From assembly GCA_036495445.1 (NCBI GenBank), contig DASXMX010000127.1, positions 1 through 15,199 of the forward strand: a DNA stretch of 15,199 bases, read 5' to 3'. Position numbers and translations under genes: made by a program. Positions 1 through 5,970 of this stretch are shown one piece after another. This stretch comes from DASXMX01 sp036495445 (GTDB taxonomy: Bacteria > Planctomycetota > Phycisphaerae > Tepidisphaerales > Tepidisphaeraceae). Within the stretch, counting starts at the first letter, position 1; the number at the start of each line of letters is the position of its first letter. The notes beneath the pieces are model-generated. The model had not been told where the DNA came from. It made no database searches and saw only the letters and a program-made list of their open reading frames with translations.

Positions 1-2
1 TC

Positions 3-134
3 CGGGTGGCACGGACATGTACTCATGTCCGTGGCGTCGCCCGGCCTCAAGCACCACGTACAAGGGTACTTGTCCGTGCCACCCGAATCCGTACCAAGAC
101 ACACGGGCATGAGTACATGCCCATGCCACCCGGG
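3..134. repeat. Cluster of palindromic dispersed repeats upstream of pyrR
   Basis: Three related palindromic units lie head to tail. Unit one (10-33) is CACGGACATG, loop TACT, CATGTCCGTG. Unit two includes GTACAAGGGTACTTGT and ends with TGTCCGTGCCACCCG (71-85), which is the perfect 15-base reverse complement of positions 3-17. Unit three is GGGCATG (105-111), loop AGTA, CATGCCC (116-122), followed by ATGCCACCCGGG. All share CATG around an ACT/AGT core and a TGCCACCC edge. From memory, similar GGGTGGCA-type palindromes are dispersed in planctomycete genomes. The function is unknown. The last unit ends directly at the pyrR ribosome-binding site. Confidence 0.8.
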
Positions 135-137
135 AGG
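132..137 (+). promoter_or_regulatory. Ribosome-binding site of pyrR (GGGAGG)
   Basis: GGGAGG sits 10 bases before the GTG at 148 and is the only good Shine-Dalgarno match near the start of the pyrR frame, so it decides the GTG start. It abuts the right edge of the palindromic repeat cluster and overlaps a CCCGGG hexamer at 129-134. Confidence 0.6.
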
Positions 138-147
138 TTACATCTGA

Positions 148-744
148 GTGCGCCGACAACGGCGCTCCCCGGGTTGTCTTTCCGTCCGCGATGGAATACT
201 TTCCCGCCCGGTGCGGAATTACTACGACGAGTCCGATGTGCGGCGCGTGATCGAGCACCTGGTCGAGCGGGTCCGCCTCGCGTTTCACGCGGACGAGGCG
301 TTCAACATCGTCGGCATCCGCACCCGCGGGGAGGCGCTGGCGCAGCGGGTCGCCCAGATGCTTCAGGCCGCGGGATACACGCAGTTCGGCCGCGGCGTGC
401 TGGACATCACGCTCTACCGCGACGACCTCTCCGAGATCGGCCCGCGGCCGCTGGTCCACCCGACCAAGCTCAACATCGCGATCGACGGCAAGCCGCTGCT
501 GCTGGTGGACGACGTGATCTTCACCGGCCGCTCGGCGCGCAGCGCGCTGGACCTGCTGGCCGACTTCGGCCGGCCCAGCGCCATTCGGCTGGCGACGCTG
601 GTCGACCGCGGGGGGCGCGAACTGCCGATCCAGCCCGACTTCGTCGGCCTTGTTCTGAGCGACGTGCCGCGCGACCATCGCGTCAATGTTCGGCTGCACG
701 AGACCGACGGGCGGGACGAAATCTCCGTGGAGCCCCGGACATGA
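148..744 (+). CDS. pyrR: Bifunctional pyr operon regulator / uracil phosphoribosyltransferase PyrR
   Basis: The product is 198 residues. The type I phosphoribosyltransferase signature for PRPP binding is clear at residues 120-131 (VDDVIFTGRSAR). It is preceded by DITLYRDDLS (86-95) and followed by LVDRGGRELPI (151-161), both typical of PyrR. Known PyrR proteins bind pyr mRNA in response to uridine nucleotides and have variable uracil phosphoribosyltransferase activity. The GTG start is chosen for GGGAGG at 132-137. A later GTG at 211 would give a product closer to the usual 180 residues but lacks a good ribosome site. The segment after LVDRGGRELPI reads VGLVLSDVPRDHRVNVRL and differs from the usual VGKxxPTS stretch, so RNA binding is not assured. 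The stop overlaps the pyrB start (ATGA), implying translational coupling. Confidence 0.9.
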   Translation: MRRQRRSPGCLSVRDGILSRPVRNYYDESDVRRVIEHLVERVRLAFHADEAFNIVGIRTRGEALAQRVAQMLQAAGYTQFGRGVLDITLYRDDLSEIGPRPLVHPTKLNIAIDGKPLLLVDDVIFTGRSARSALDLLADFGRPSAIRLATLVDRGGRELPIQPDFVGLVLSDVPRDHRVNVRLHETDGRDEISVEPRT

Positions 745-1721
745 CCGCCCCAGCCGCACCCCCGAGCGAACCGCCCGTTGCCGCCCCGACGGCGGCGCGC
801 TGGACGCGCAAGCACCTGCTCGGCCTCGAGCATTTGTCTGCCGAGGAGATCCTCTTCATCCTCGACACCGCCAACTCGTTCAAGGAAGTCTCGACCCGCA
901 GCGTGAAGAAGGTCCCGGCCCTGCGCGGGCGGGTGATGGTCAACGCGTTCTTCGAGGACAGCACGCGGACGCGGACGAGCTTTTCGCTCGCGGCGTCGCG
1001 CCTCTCCGCGGACGTGATCGACTTTTCGGAAAAGGGGAGCAGCGTGAGCAAGGGGGAGACGCTGATCGACACGGCCCGGAACATCGAGGCAATGGGCGTC
1101 GACATCCTCGTCCTGCGGCACAAGGCCGCCGGGGCAGCCGAACTGCTCGCGCGGACGGTGCAGTGCAGCGTCGTTAACGCCGGGGACGGCGCTCACGAGC
1201 ACCCGACGCAGGGCCTGCTCGACCTCTACACGATCCGCGAGCGGTTCGGCCGGATCGCGGGGTTGCGCGTCGCGATCGTGGGCGACATCGTCAACAGCCG
1301 GGTGGCCCGGTCGAACCTTTGGGCGCTGACGAAGCTGGGTGCCGAGGTGATTCTCGTCGGCCCGCCGACGCTCGTGCCGCGGGCGTTCGAGAAGCTCGGG
1401 GCGAAGGTCGTCCACGACTTCGACTCGATCATCGGCTCGCTGGACGTGATCAACATGCTGCGGATCCAGTTCGAGCGGATCAAGACGAGCCAGTTCCCCA
1501 GCGTCCGCGAGTTCACCCGCTTCTTCGGCCTGACGCCGGACCGCTTCCGCCGGTGCAAGGACGACGTGTTCGTGATGCACCCCGGCCCGATGAACCGGGG
1601 CCTGGAAATCAGCACCGCCATCGCCGACGGCCCGCAGAGCGGGATCCTGACGCAGGTGACCAACGGGCTGGCCGTGAGGATGGCGGTGCTGTACCTGGTG
1701 ACGCAGGCGCAGCAGGGGTGA
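741..1721 (+). CDS. pyrB: Aspartate carbamoyltransferase catalytic subunit PyrB
   Basis: The 326-residue product matches the usual catalytic-chain length plus a proline/alanine-rich N-terminus (about residues 1-20). It condenses carbamoyl phosphate and aspartate to N-carbamoyl-aspartate, the committed step of pyrimidine synthesis, in the cytoplasm. Carbamoyl-phosphate-binding FEDSTRTRTSF is at 71-81, the SKGE loop at 103-106, HPTQ at 154-157, GDIVNSRVARSN at 181-192 and HPGPMNRG at 280-287. All key catalytic motifs are present. The ATG at 741 overlaps the pyrR stop. The same frame stays open back to position 6, but that stretch lies inside pyrR and repeats and is not PyrB-like. No pyrI regulatory chain is visible nearby, which fits pairing with a class I dihydroorotase such as the one at 2799. 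Confidence 0.96.
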   Translation: MTAPAAPPSEPPVAAPTAARWTRKHLLGLEHLSAEEILFILDTANSFKEVSTRSVKKVPALRGRVMVNAFFEDSTRTRTSFSLAASRLSADVIDFSEKGSSVSKGETLIDTARNIEAMGVDILVLRHKAAGAAELLARTVQCSVVNAGDGAHEHPTQGLLDLYTIRERFGRIAGLRVAIVGDIVNSRVARSNLWALTKLGAEVILVGPPTLVPRAFEKLGAKVVHDFDSIIGSLDVINMLRIQFERIKTSQFPSVREFTRFFGLTPDRFRRCKDDVFVMHPGPMNRGLEISTAIADGPQSGILTQVTNGLAVRMAVLYLVTQAQQG

Positions 1722-1730
1722 CTACAGGGC

Positions 1731-1791
1731 GGGCGAGGCTCCTGCCGAGCCGGGCCACTCCGGAAAACACGGCTCGGCAGGAGCCTCGCCC
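1731..1791. repeat. Long perfect inverted repeat after pyrB
   Basis: GGGCGAGGCTCCTGCCGAGC plus C (1731-1751) is perfectly complementary to 1771-1791, giving a 21-base-pair stem with a 19-base loop. It starts 10 bases after the pyrB stop. No T-run follows, so it is not a classical intrinsic terminator, although it could stop or stabilise the pyrB transcript. The same motif, with one difference in 20 bases, recurs at the right window edge (15180-15199), so this is a dispersed repeat family. Confidence 0.85.
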
Positions 1792-1856
1792 TCCCGGACG
1801 ATCGGCGAGCGCCCAAGATGGTGGTGCGATGTGATGCGATTGCCACCGAAGATGCC

Positions 1857-2177
1857 ATGGTGAAGAAGCGGAAATCCGCGATCGAGGCGTTCCTCGCCCT
1901 TTCTCCGGAAGAGAAGGAGCGAGAATTCCGGTCCCTTGATCGCGAGTTCTCTCGCGATGAAACACGGCCGCTCAATGCGGAGGAACGCAAGCGTTGGAAG
2001 AAGTTCCTGAATAGAACGCGTCCGCGCCGACCTAAGATGAAGCCAGAGATAAAGCGTGTTTCGTTTGCGATCGAACTCGGCCTGCTAAAACAGGTGGACC
2101 GGTTGGCGAGGCGCGCGGGGCTCACTCGGTCACAACTCATGGCCCGCGGGCTGGAAATGTTGCTTCGGACTTCATAG
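1857..2177 (+). CDS. Small basic protein with ribbon-helix-helix-like C-terminus
   Basis: The product is 106 residues from the ATG at 1857. An upstream in-frame ATG at 1818 would add 13 residues, and neither start has a strong ribosome site. I prefer 1857 because the KKRKSAIEAF beginning looks like a natural N-terminus. Residues 14-50 are highly charged and probably helical. Residues 54-65 are basic (RTRPRRPK). Residues 66-103 (RVSFAIE, then KQVDRLARRAGLTRSQLMARGLEMLL) resemble a ribbon-helix-helix fold: a beta strand followed by two helices around a GLTRSQ turn. That would suit DNA binding or an antitoxin role, but no toxin-like partner is recognisable. Base composition is lower in GC than flanking pyr genes (about 53% in 1981-2040 against 70% in 1081-1140, counted by hand). 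Confidence 0.6.
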   Translation: MVKKRKSAIEAFLALSPEEKEREFRSLDREFSRDETRPLNAEERKRWKKFLNRTRPRRPKMKPEIKRVSFAIELGLLKQVDRLARRAGLTRSQLMARGLEMLLRTS

Positions 2178-2206
2178 GCCGCACGGCTGAATTCTGAGGT
2201 GCCTGG

Positions 2207-2770
2207 GTGCGTGGGACACTTGCCCATAACGTTGAGCTGTTCGCGTTTGCAGGTGCGTGGGTTGCGACAGTGATCTATGTCGTTGTGCTGCAATTCCGGG
2301 AATGGTGGAGGGGGTTTGCCCCCGGACCAAAGGTGCGACGGAGATACTTGTTCAAATCCAGAGGCGGCGTGACCGGCAGCCTCGGTCCCATGAGCGGTCG
2401 AGGGTCATGCCACATTACGTGCCGCTTCCTCTTACGCCGGCCGTCATTTCGTTTAGCAGGCCCTCTGACATTCGAGGCCGAGTGGTTCGACGGTGTCGGA
2501 CGGCCACTCGGTGTCGGCAGCAGCCTTCACGGCCGCAGCGGCATTGCCGAGTACCGTATGGAGATTGAGTCGGCCGGACGCGATTCTTGGCAGTACGAGA
2601 TTCGGTTCCGATGCGGTTCGCCGAGGCGACAGGTCGTTCGAGTGAACGTCAAGCTGGAACTGGCGGGCGCAATCGAACGAGTGAGTATGCCGCCCGCATG
2701 TACCATAGACCGGGTAGGAAACCCGGGGTTTCCAGTCATTGTCGACGGTGATTCCCACAGGACCGAATAA
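2207..2770 (+). CDS. Hypothetical membrane-anchored protein
   Basis: The product is 187 residues from a GTG at 2207, with GAGG at 2195-2198 as a plausible ribosome site. A single hydrophobic segment at about residues 10-30 (LFAFAGAWVATVIYVVVLQF) is followed by a basic stretch (residues 31-50), so the remainder is probably cytoplasmic by the positive-inside rule. Residues 60-170 look beta-rich, with alternating hydrophobic and polar positions, for example LTFEAEWFDG and VVRVNVKLELAG, which could be an immunoglobulin-like or jelly-roll domain. I do not recognise a family. It lies 28 bases before pyrC and has lower GC than the pyr genes. The absence of homopolymer-biased or repetitive translation supports a real gene, but expression is not demonstrated. 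Confidence 0.5.
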   Translation: MRGTLAHNVELFAFAGAWVATVIYVVVLQFREWWRGFAPGPKVRRRYLFKSRGGVTGSLGPMSGRGSCHITCRFLLRRPSFRLAGPLTFEAEWFDGVGRPLGVGSSLHGRSGIAEYRMEIESAGRDSWQYEIRFRCGSPRRQVVRVNVKLELAGAIERVSMPPACTIDRVGNPGFPVIVDGDSHRTE

Positions 2771-2798
2771 CAGCGCGTTGGAACCAGGATCTGATTTG

Positions 2799-4076
2799 AT
2801 GCCCTCGATTCTCATTCAACACGGCACCGTCCTCGACCCCTCCCGCAACTTCGAGCGTCGCGCGGATGTTTTGATCCGCGACGGGAAGATCGCCGCCATT
2901 GGCACCGATCTCGGGCGGGCGGACCGGGTGATCGACGCCAGAGGCATGTATGTCACGCCGGGGCTGATCGACATTCACGTACACTTCCGCGAGCCCGGCG
3001 ACGAGGAGGAGGAGACGGTCGCGTCGGGGTCGGCGGCGGCGGTGGCGGGCGGGTTCACCACCGTCTGCTGCATGCCGAACACCAAGCCGCCGCTCGACAA
3101 CGAGGGGCAGATCGAGTTCATCCTGCGCGAGGGGCAGCGGGTCGGGCTGGCCAACGTGCTGCCGATCGGGGCGATCACCAAGGGGCGCGAGGGGAAGGAA
3201 CTGGCGGAGATCGGGTCGATGCTGGAGCGCGGCGCCGTCGCGTTCAGCGACGACGGCGTGGGCGTGGGCGACCCGTCGGTCATGCGCAAGGCGCTGCAGT
3301 ACGCGAAGATGTTCGACGCCGTGCTGATGCAGCACTGCGAGGAGCCGAGCCTCAGCGGCGGCGCGATGCACGCCGGCGTCGTCTCGGCGACGCTCGGGCT
3401 CCCGGGCATCCCGTCCGAAGCCGAACAGCTCATGATCTCCCGCGACGTGCTGCTGAACCGGACGATCGGCTGCCGCTATCACGTGCAGCACGTGAGCACG
3501 GCGGGCAGCGTCGAGCTGATCCGCCGGTCGAAACGCGACGGGCTGAGCGTGACGGCGGAGGTCTCGCCGCACCATCTGCTGCTGACGGACGGATGCTGCC
3601 GGAGCTACGACACGAACTACAAAATGAACCCGCCGCTCCGCACGGCGATGGACGTGCAAGCCTGCATCGAAGGCGTGAAGGACGGGACGATCGATTGCCT
3701 GGCGACCGACCACGCCCCGCATCTGGCAGAGGAGAAGGAACTGGAGTTTCAGTATGCGCCGTTCGGCATCATCGGGCTGGAGTGCGCGCTCCCGCTCTAC
3801 GTGAAGGCGCTGGTCGAGCCGGGGCATATCACGTGGATGAAGCTGATCGACCTAATGACGGCCCAAGGGGCGCGAATCATCAAGTCGGAGAAGGGCACGT
3901 TGCGGGAAGGGGCCGATGCAGACGTGACGATCATCGATCCGAATCATCGATGGAGGATCGATGTCGAGCAGTTCCGGAGCAAGAGCCGGAATTGCCCGTT
4001 CAACGGGTGGGACGTGACCGCCCGCGCGGTCGCGACGATCGTGGGGGGCGAGGTGAAGTGGGAACTGGGTCGCTGA
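2799..4076 (+). CDS. pyrC: Dihydroorotase (class I) PyrC
   Basis: The product is 425 residues, the usual class I length. It is a zinc amidohydrolase that cyclises carbamoyl aspartate to dihydroorotate. Metal-ligand candidates are all present and nearly co-numbered with Bacillus enzymes: His60 and His62 in DIHVHFREPG, Asp151 in SDDGVGV, His179 in QHCEEP, His231 in QHVSTAGS and Asp304 in ATDHAPH. It is therefore predicted active and is not one of the inactive PyrC-like partners of PyrB. The ATG at 2799 has AGGA at 2786-2789. The frame is open from 2739, but the extra 20 residues overlap the preceding gene and lack similarity. It is separated from pyrB by about 1.1 kb containing two unrelated genes, so it may have its own promoter, although none is obvious. 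Confidence 0.95.
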   Translation: MPSILIQHGTVLDPSRNFERRADVLIRDGKIAAIGTDLGRADRVIDARGMYVTPGLIDIHVHFREPGDEEEETVASGSAAAVAGGFTTVCCMPNTKPPLDNEGQIEFILREGQRVGLANVLPIGAITKGREGKELAEIGSMLERGAVAFSDDGVGVGDPSVMRKALQYAKMFDAVLMQHCEEPSLSGGAMHAGVVSATLGLPGIPSEAEQLMISRDVLLNRTIGCRYHVQHVSTAGSVELIRRSKRDGLSVTAEVSPHHLLLTDGCCRSYDTNYKMNPPLRTAMDVQACIEGVKDGTIDCLATDHAPHLAEEKELEFQYAPFGIIGLECALPLYVKALVEPGHITWMKLIDLMTAQGARIIKSEKGTLREGADADVTIIDPNHRWRIDVEQFRSKSRNCPFNGWDVTARAVATIVGGEVKWELGR

Positions 4077-4108
4077 AGATCAAACCCGCTTTTTGGGACG
4101 CAAAAGAT

Positions 4109-4132
4109 GACTGGTCAGTGAACTGACCAGTC
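4109..4132. terminator. Hairpin between convergent genes, possible terminator
   Basis: GACTGGTCAG (4109-4118), TGAA loop, CTGACCAGTC (4123-4132) form a perfect 10-base-pair stem. Read on the minus strand the stem is followed by ATCTTTTGC, a short T-rich run, so it could terminate the leftward small gene that ends at 4159. On the plus strand it lies 32 bases after the pyrC stop but is followed by GC-rich sequence, so Rho-independent stopping of pyrC is less convincing. Confidence 0.5.
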
Positions 4133-4158
4133 CGGCGTAGCGCTTTGGGTCCCCCTGG

Positions 4159-4341
4159 TTACCCAACGCGACTCATATAAATCACAATTGCGAAGAATCC
4201 CGCTGCCAGCGCCAGGAATGCGATAAGCAGCGCCACTATGAGCCTGCCGACCGCGTCCGGTTTGGGCGTGCGCGGGGACGCGTAATCGAGCGTGGGCTTA
4301 ATTGCTCGATCGTCACCTTGCACGTGCGGATCGTCCGACAT
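4159..4341 (-). CDS. Small single-span membrane protein
   Basis: The product is 60 residues from the ATG at 4341. A GTG at 4362 would add seven residues. The first 33 residues are polar (MSDDPHVQGDD, then basic and proline-rich), followed by a strongly hydrophobic segment at about residues 33-55 (LIVALLIAFLALAAGFFAIV) and a short basic C-terminus. This predicts an N-in anchored small protein or a tail-anchored topology. I do not recognise a family. Small planctomycete membrane proteins of this layout are common, but function cannot be inferred. It is transcribed leftward, divergent from the tRNA and convergent with pyrC, and may end at the hairpin at 4109-4132. No clear ribosome site is visible for either start, so confidence is moderate. 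Confidence 0.5.
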   Translation of the reverse strand: MSDDPHVQGDDRAIKPTLDYASPRTPKPDAVGRLIVALLIAFLALAAGFFAIVIYMSRVG

Positions 4342-4390
4342 CGGTGATTCTATTCGCGTCACCCCGGTGGTTGTCAGGGAAGGCGCGCGA

Positions 4391-4419
4391 TTGATCGTCT
4401 TCCGTCTCAGGCGTATTCT
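4391..4419 (+). promoter_or_regulatory. Candidate sigma-70 promoter for the tRNA
   Basis: TTGATC (4391-4396) and TATTCT (4414-4419) are separated by exactly 17 bases. Each matches four of six consensus positions. Initiation near 4426 would leave a leader of about 18 bases before the tRNA at 4444. This is inferred from spacing and similarity only. Confidence 0.4.
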
Positions 4420-4443
4420 GCCTCAAGCGGTTGTTCATCCGCG

Positions 4444-4516
4444 GGGAGCGTAGCTCAACGGTCAGAGCAGGGGACTCATAATCCCTTGGTTCTCGGTTCG
4501 AATCCGAGCGCTCCCA
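4444..4516 (+). tRNA. tRNA with CAU anticodon (Met or Ile2)
   Basis: A full cloverleaf of 73 bases is present. The acceptor GGGAGCG (4444-4450) pairs with CGCTCCC (4509-4515), with discriminator A4516. The D stem is GCTC/GAGC. The anticodon stem GGGGA/TCCCT carries loop CTCATAA with anticodon CAT at 4477-4479. The T stem CTCGG/CCGAG carries loop TTCGAAT. No CCA is encoded, since CTG follows, so it must be added after transcription. The perfect first acceptor pair argues against an initiator tRNA. Distinguishing elongator Met from lysidine-modified Ile2 needs comparison with the genome's other CAU tRNAs. The GGGACTCATAATCCCTTGG region resembles some Ile2 genes, but this is not decisive. Confidence 0.93.
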
Positions 4517-4646
4517 CTGCCGCGAAGTAGCTCCAGAAGCTGTCTTGCCCCCGAATGCCTCCCCAGGTATTGTGTAAGGCGATTCGATAAGACCCTACCG
4601 CGATGCCCCGGCCTGTTTTGCCGCCGGCGGGTCGCGTGGGGGGGAA

Positions 4647-5462
4647 GTGCCCAAGAAACACCGCGCCGGTTGGGCGACAGGGAACTTTCGCATGAGAGAT
4701 GGTGGCGCCAACGCATGGCGGACGCGCGCGAAGCTGACGGCCCGGCAGCGGCGCTGGGCCGAGATGCTCGACTCGGTCGAGCCGGGACTGAAACTCGCGG
4801 AGCTGGTCGGTCGCCTCAAACAGCCTTACGCGACAGTTCAGCGTTGGGCCGCGTTCTTCGGCTACCCGATCCGCGACGGCCGCCGGGAACGCCCGGCGCG
4901 GGTGGATTGGCGGCGCATCGACTGGCGCAAGACCAACGTCCAGATCGCCCGCGAACTGGGCGTGAGCCGGGAGCGCGTCCGGCAGGTCCGCCGCACGTCC
5001 GGCATCGCGCCCGTCGAAACCGCCGCCCAGCGGTTTTCCCATTTCGTCGTCACGCATCGCGAGCGGCTCCGCGACAGCACCGTCCGCGGCGCGATCGAAC
5101 TCAGCGGGATGAAGGTCTGCTACGAGGTCGCCCGCCAGGTGCTTCGAAAGGCGGGGATCAAGCCGCTCAAACGGAATGACGAACCCCTGCCGCACGACTG
5201 GCGGTTGCCGAATCGCGATCTGGCCCGCATCTACGGGCGGTCCGAACAGCAGATCGCGAACCTCCGCTTCCGCACCGCGGCCGGCGCGGCCAAATGGGAT
5301 CTTCGTGGGGGACGGGCGCTGAGAGACCCCGCTTATCGGGCGGCGCTGGAAAGGGAGAAGCGATGGGCGGCGCGGCAGCGGATTGCAGCGGGGCGCGACG
5401 CGGCCCGGAAGACGGCGCCGCGCGGAGCAAAACGGACGCGCAAACGAAAAACCCACGGCTGA
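4647..5462 (+). CDS. Multi-HTH DNA-binding protein
   Basis: The product is 271 residues from a GTG at 4647 with a G-rich run just upstream. An ATG at 4692 with AGGGAA at 4679-4684 would give 256 residues and is almost as plausible. Three helix-turn-helix-like stretches are visible: about residues 51-73 (LAELVGRLKQPYATVQRWAAFFGY), 95-118 (TNVQIARELGVSRERVRQV) and 190-210 (RDLARIYGRSEQQIANL). The second and third share a module of DW, then N, an LAR/IAR helix, G-S turn and V/I recognition helix. The C-terminal 45 residues are very basic (KRTRKRK), which fits nucleic-acid binding. No catalytic domain of a transposase or recombinase is seen. It starts 130 bases after the tRNA. Its stop codon is the loop of a terminator hairpin. 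The exact role is unknown. Confidence 0.7.
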   Translation: MPKKHRAGWATGNFRMRDGGANAWRTRAKLTARQRRWAEMLDSVEPGLKLAELVGRLKQPYATVQRWAAFFGYPIRDGRRERPARVDWRRIDWRKTNVQIARELGVSRERVRQVRRTSGIAPVETAAQRFSHFVVTHRERLRDSTVRGAIELSGMKVCYEVARQVLRKAGIKPLKRNDEPLPHDWRLPNRDLARIYGRSEQQIANLRFRTAAGAAKWDLRGGRALRDPAYRAALEREKRWAARQRIAAGRDAARKTAPRGAKRTRKRKTHG

Positions 5463-5470
5463 GCCGTGGG
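5447..5470 (-). terminator. Intrinsic terminator of the PII gene, overlapping the HTH gene's end
   Basis: CCCACGGC (5452-5459), loop TGA, GCCGTGGG (5463-5470) form a perfect 8-base-pair stem. On the minus strand the stem is followed at once by TTTTT (5447-5451) and further T-rich sequence, a classical intrinsic terminator 60 bases past the PII stop. On the plus strand only CTTTCAT follows, so rightward stopping would be weaker. The three loop bases are the stop codon of the HTH gene. Confidence 0.75.
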
Positions 5471-5529
5471 CTTTCATGCGGGCTTTCATCTGTGCTATCG
5501 CGTGTGATGTCGCGCGCGGCGACTGGCTC

Positions 5530-5868
5530 TCACAATGCCTGCTCGTTCGTCTCTCCGGTTCGGATCCGCACGACCTCCGCGATCGGGTAGACGAACACCT
5601 TTCCATCCCCGACCTCGCCCGTCCGCGCGGCCTCGACGATCGCCTGCACCGCCTTCTGCGCTTCCTCGCTCTTAACGGCCAGCTTCAAAAGAACCTTCGG
5701 CACGAACCCGACGTCCATCTTCGCCCCGCGATACCGCTCGGTGTGACCCATCTGGCGGCCGAAGCCCTTGCACTCGATCGCCGTGACGCCCAGGATCCCG
5801 ATCTTCGCCAGCGCGTGCTTCACCGCGTCGAGCTTGTGCGGCTTGATGACCGCCTCAATCATCTGCAT
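5530..5868 (-). CDS. Nitrogen regulatory protein P-II (GlnB/GlnK family)
   Basis: The product is 112 residues, the standard PII length. It is a cytoplasmic trimeric sensor of 2-oxoglutarate and ATP/ADP that binds targets such as ammonium channels or glutamine synthetase regulators. KGFGRQMGHTERYRGAK covers the start of the T-loop (34-50), the B-loop TGEVGDGKVFV is at about 83-93 and the C-loop RIRTGE at about 101-106. Aligned by position to E. coli GlnB, residue 51, the uridylylated Tyr, is Met, while Tyr46 is kept. The rest of the T-loop (MDVGFVPKV) also differs from the usual YxVDFLPKV. AAGGAG at 5875-5880 supports the ATG at 5868. No amtB or glnA lies next to it within the window. A terminator follows at 5447-5470. 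Confidence 0.93.
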   Translation of the reverse strand: MQMIEAVIKPHKLDAVKHALAKIGILGVTAIECKGFGRQMGHTERYRGAKMDVGFVPKVLLKLAVKSEEAQKAVQAIVEAARTGEVGDGKVFVYPIAEVVRIRTGETNEQAL

Positions 5869-5903
5869 GAAAATCTCCTTATGAACAACGGCCGTATGAT
5901 AGC

Positions 5904-5915
5904 AGCGCCGGCGCT
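5904..5915. promoter_or_regulatory. 12-base palindrome upstream of the PII gene
   Basis: AGCGCC followed by GGCGCT is a perfect palindrome 36 bases before the PII start. On the minus strand a TATCAT (-10-like, 5896-5901) follows it directly, but no -35 match is evident. It could be an operator, but GC-rich palindromes of this size also occur by chance. Confidence 0.2.
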
Positions 5916-5970
5916 CGGGTGGGAGAGAAGCGATGCCGCTGACGTCCCACGCTGAGTGTGATCTCGCCCC

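Noticed and set aside
3..134. CRISPR-like array
   Set aside because: The units are palindromes of differing sequence without regular spacers, and no cas genes are present.
1..147. Classical PyrR-type transcription attenuator
   Set aside because: No terminator stem with T-run and no recognisable PyrR-binding loop precedes pyrR. Only the dispersed palindromes are visible.
6..740. Long N-terminal extension of the pyrB reading frame
   Set aside because: It runs through palindromic repeats and the whole pyrR gene in another frame, is arginine/proline-rich, and has no PyrB similarity. The ATG at 741 with the ATGA overlap is the natural start.
2736..3827. Minus-strand open frame opposite pyrC
   Set aside because: pyrC carries all metal-binding motifs on the plus strand. 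The mirror frame is His/Arg-rich without family features.
4444..5462. Genomic island integrated at the tRNA
   Set aside because: No integrase and no repeat of the tRNA 3' end could be found elsewhere in the window.
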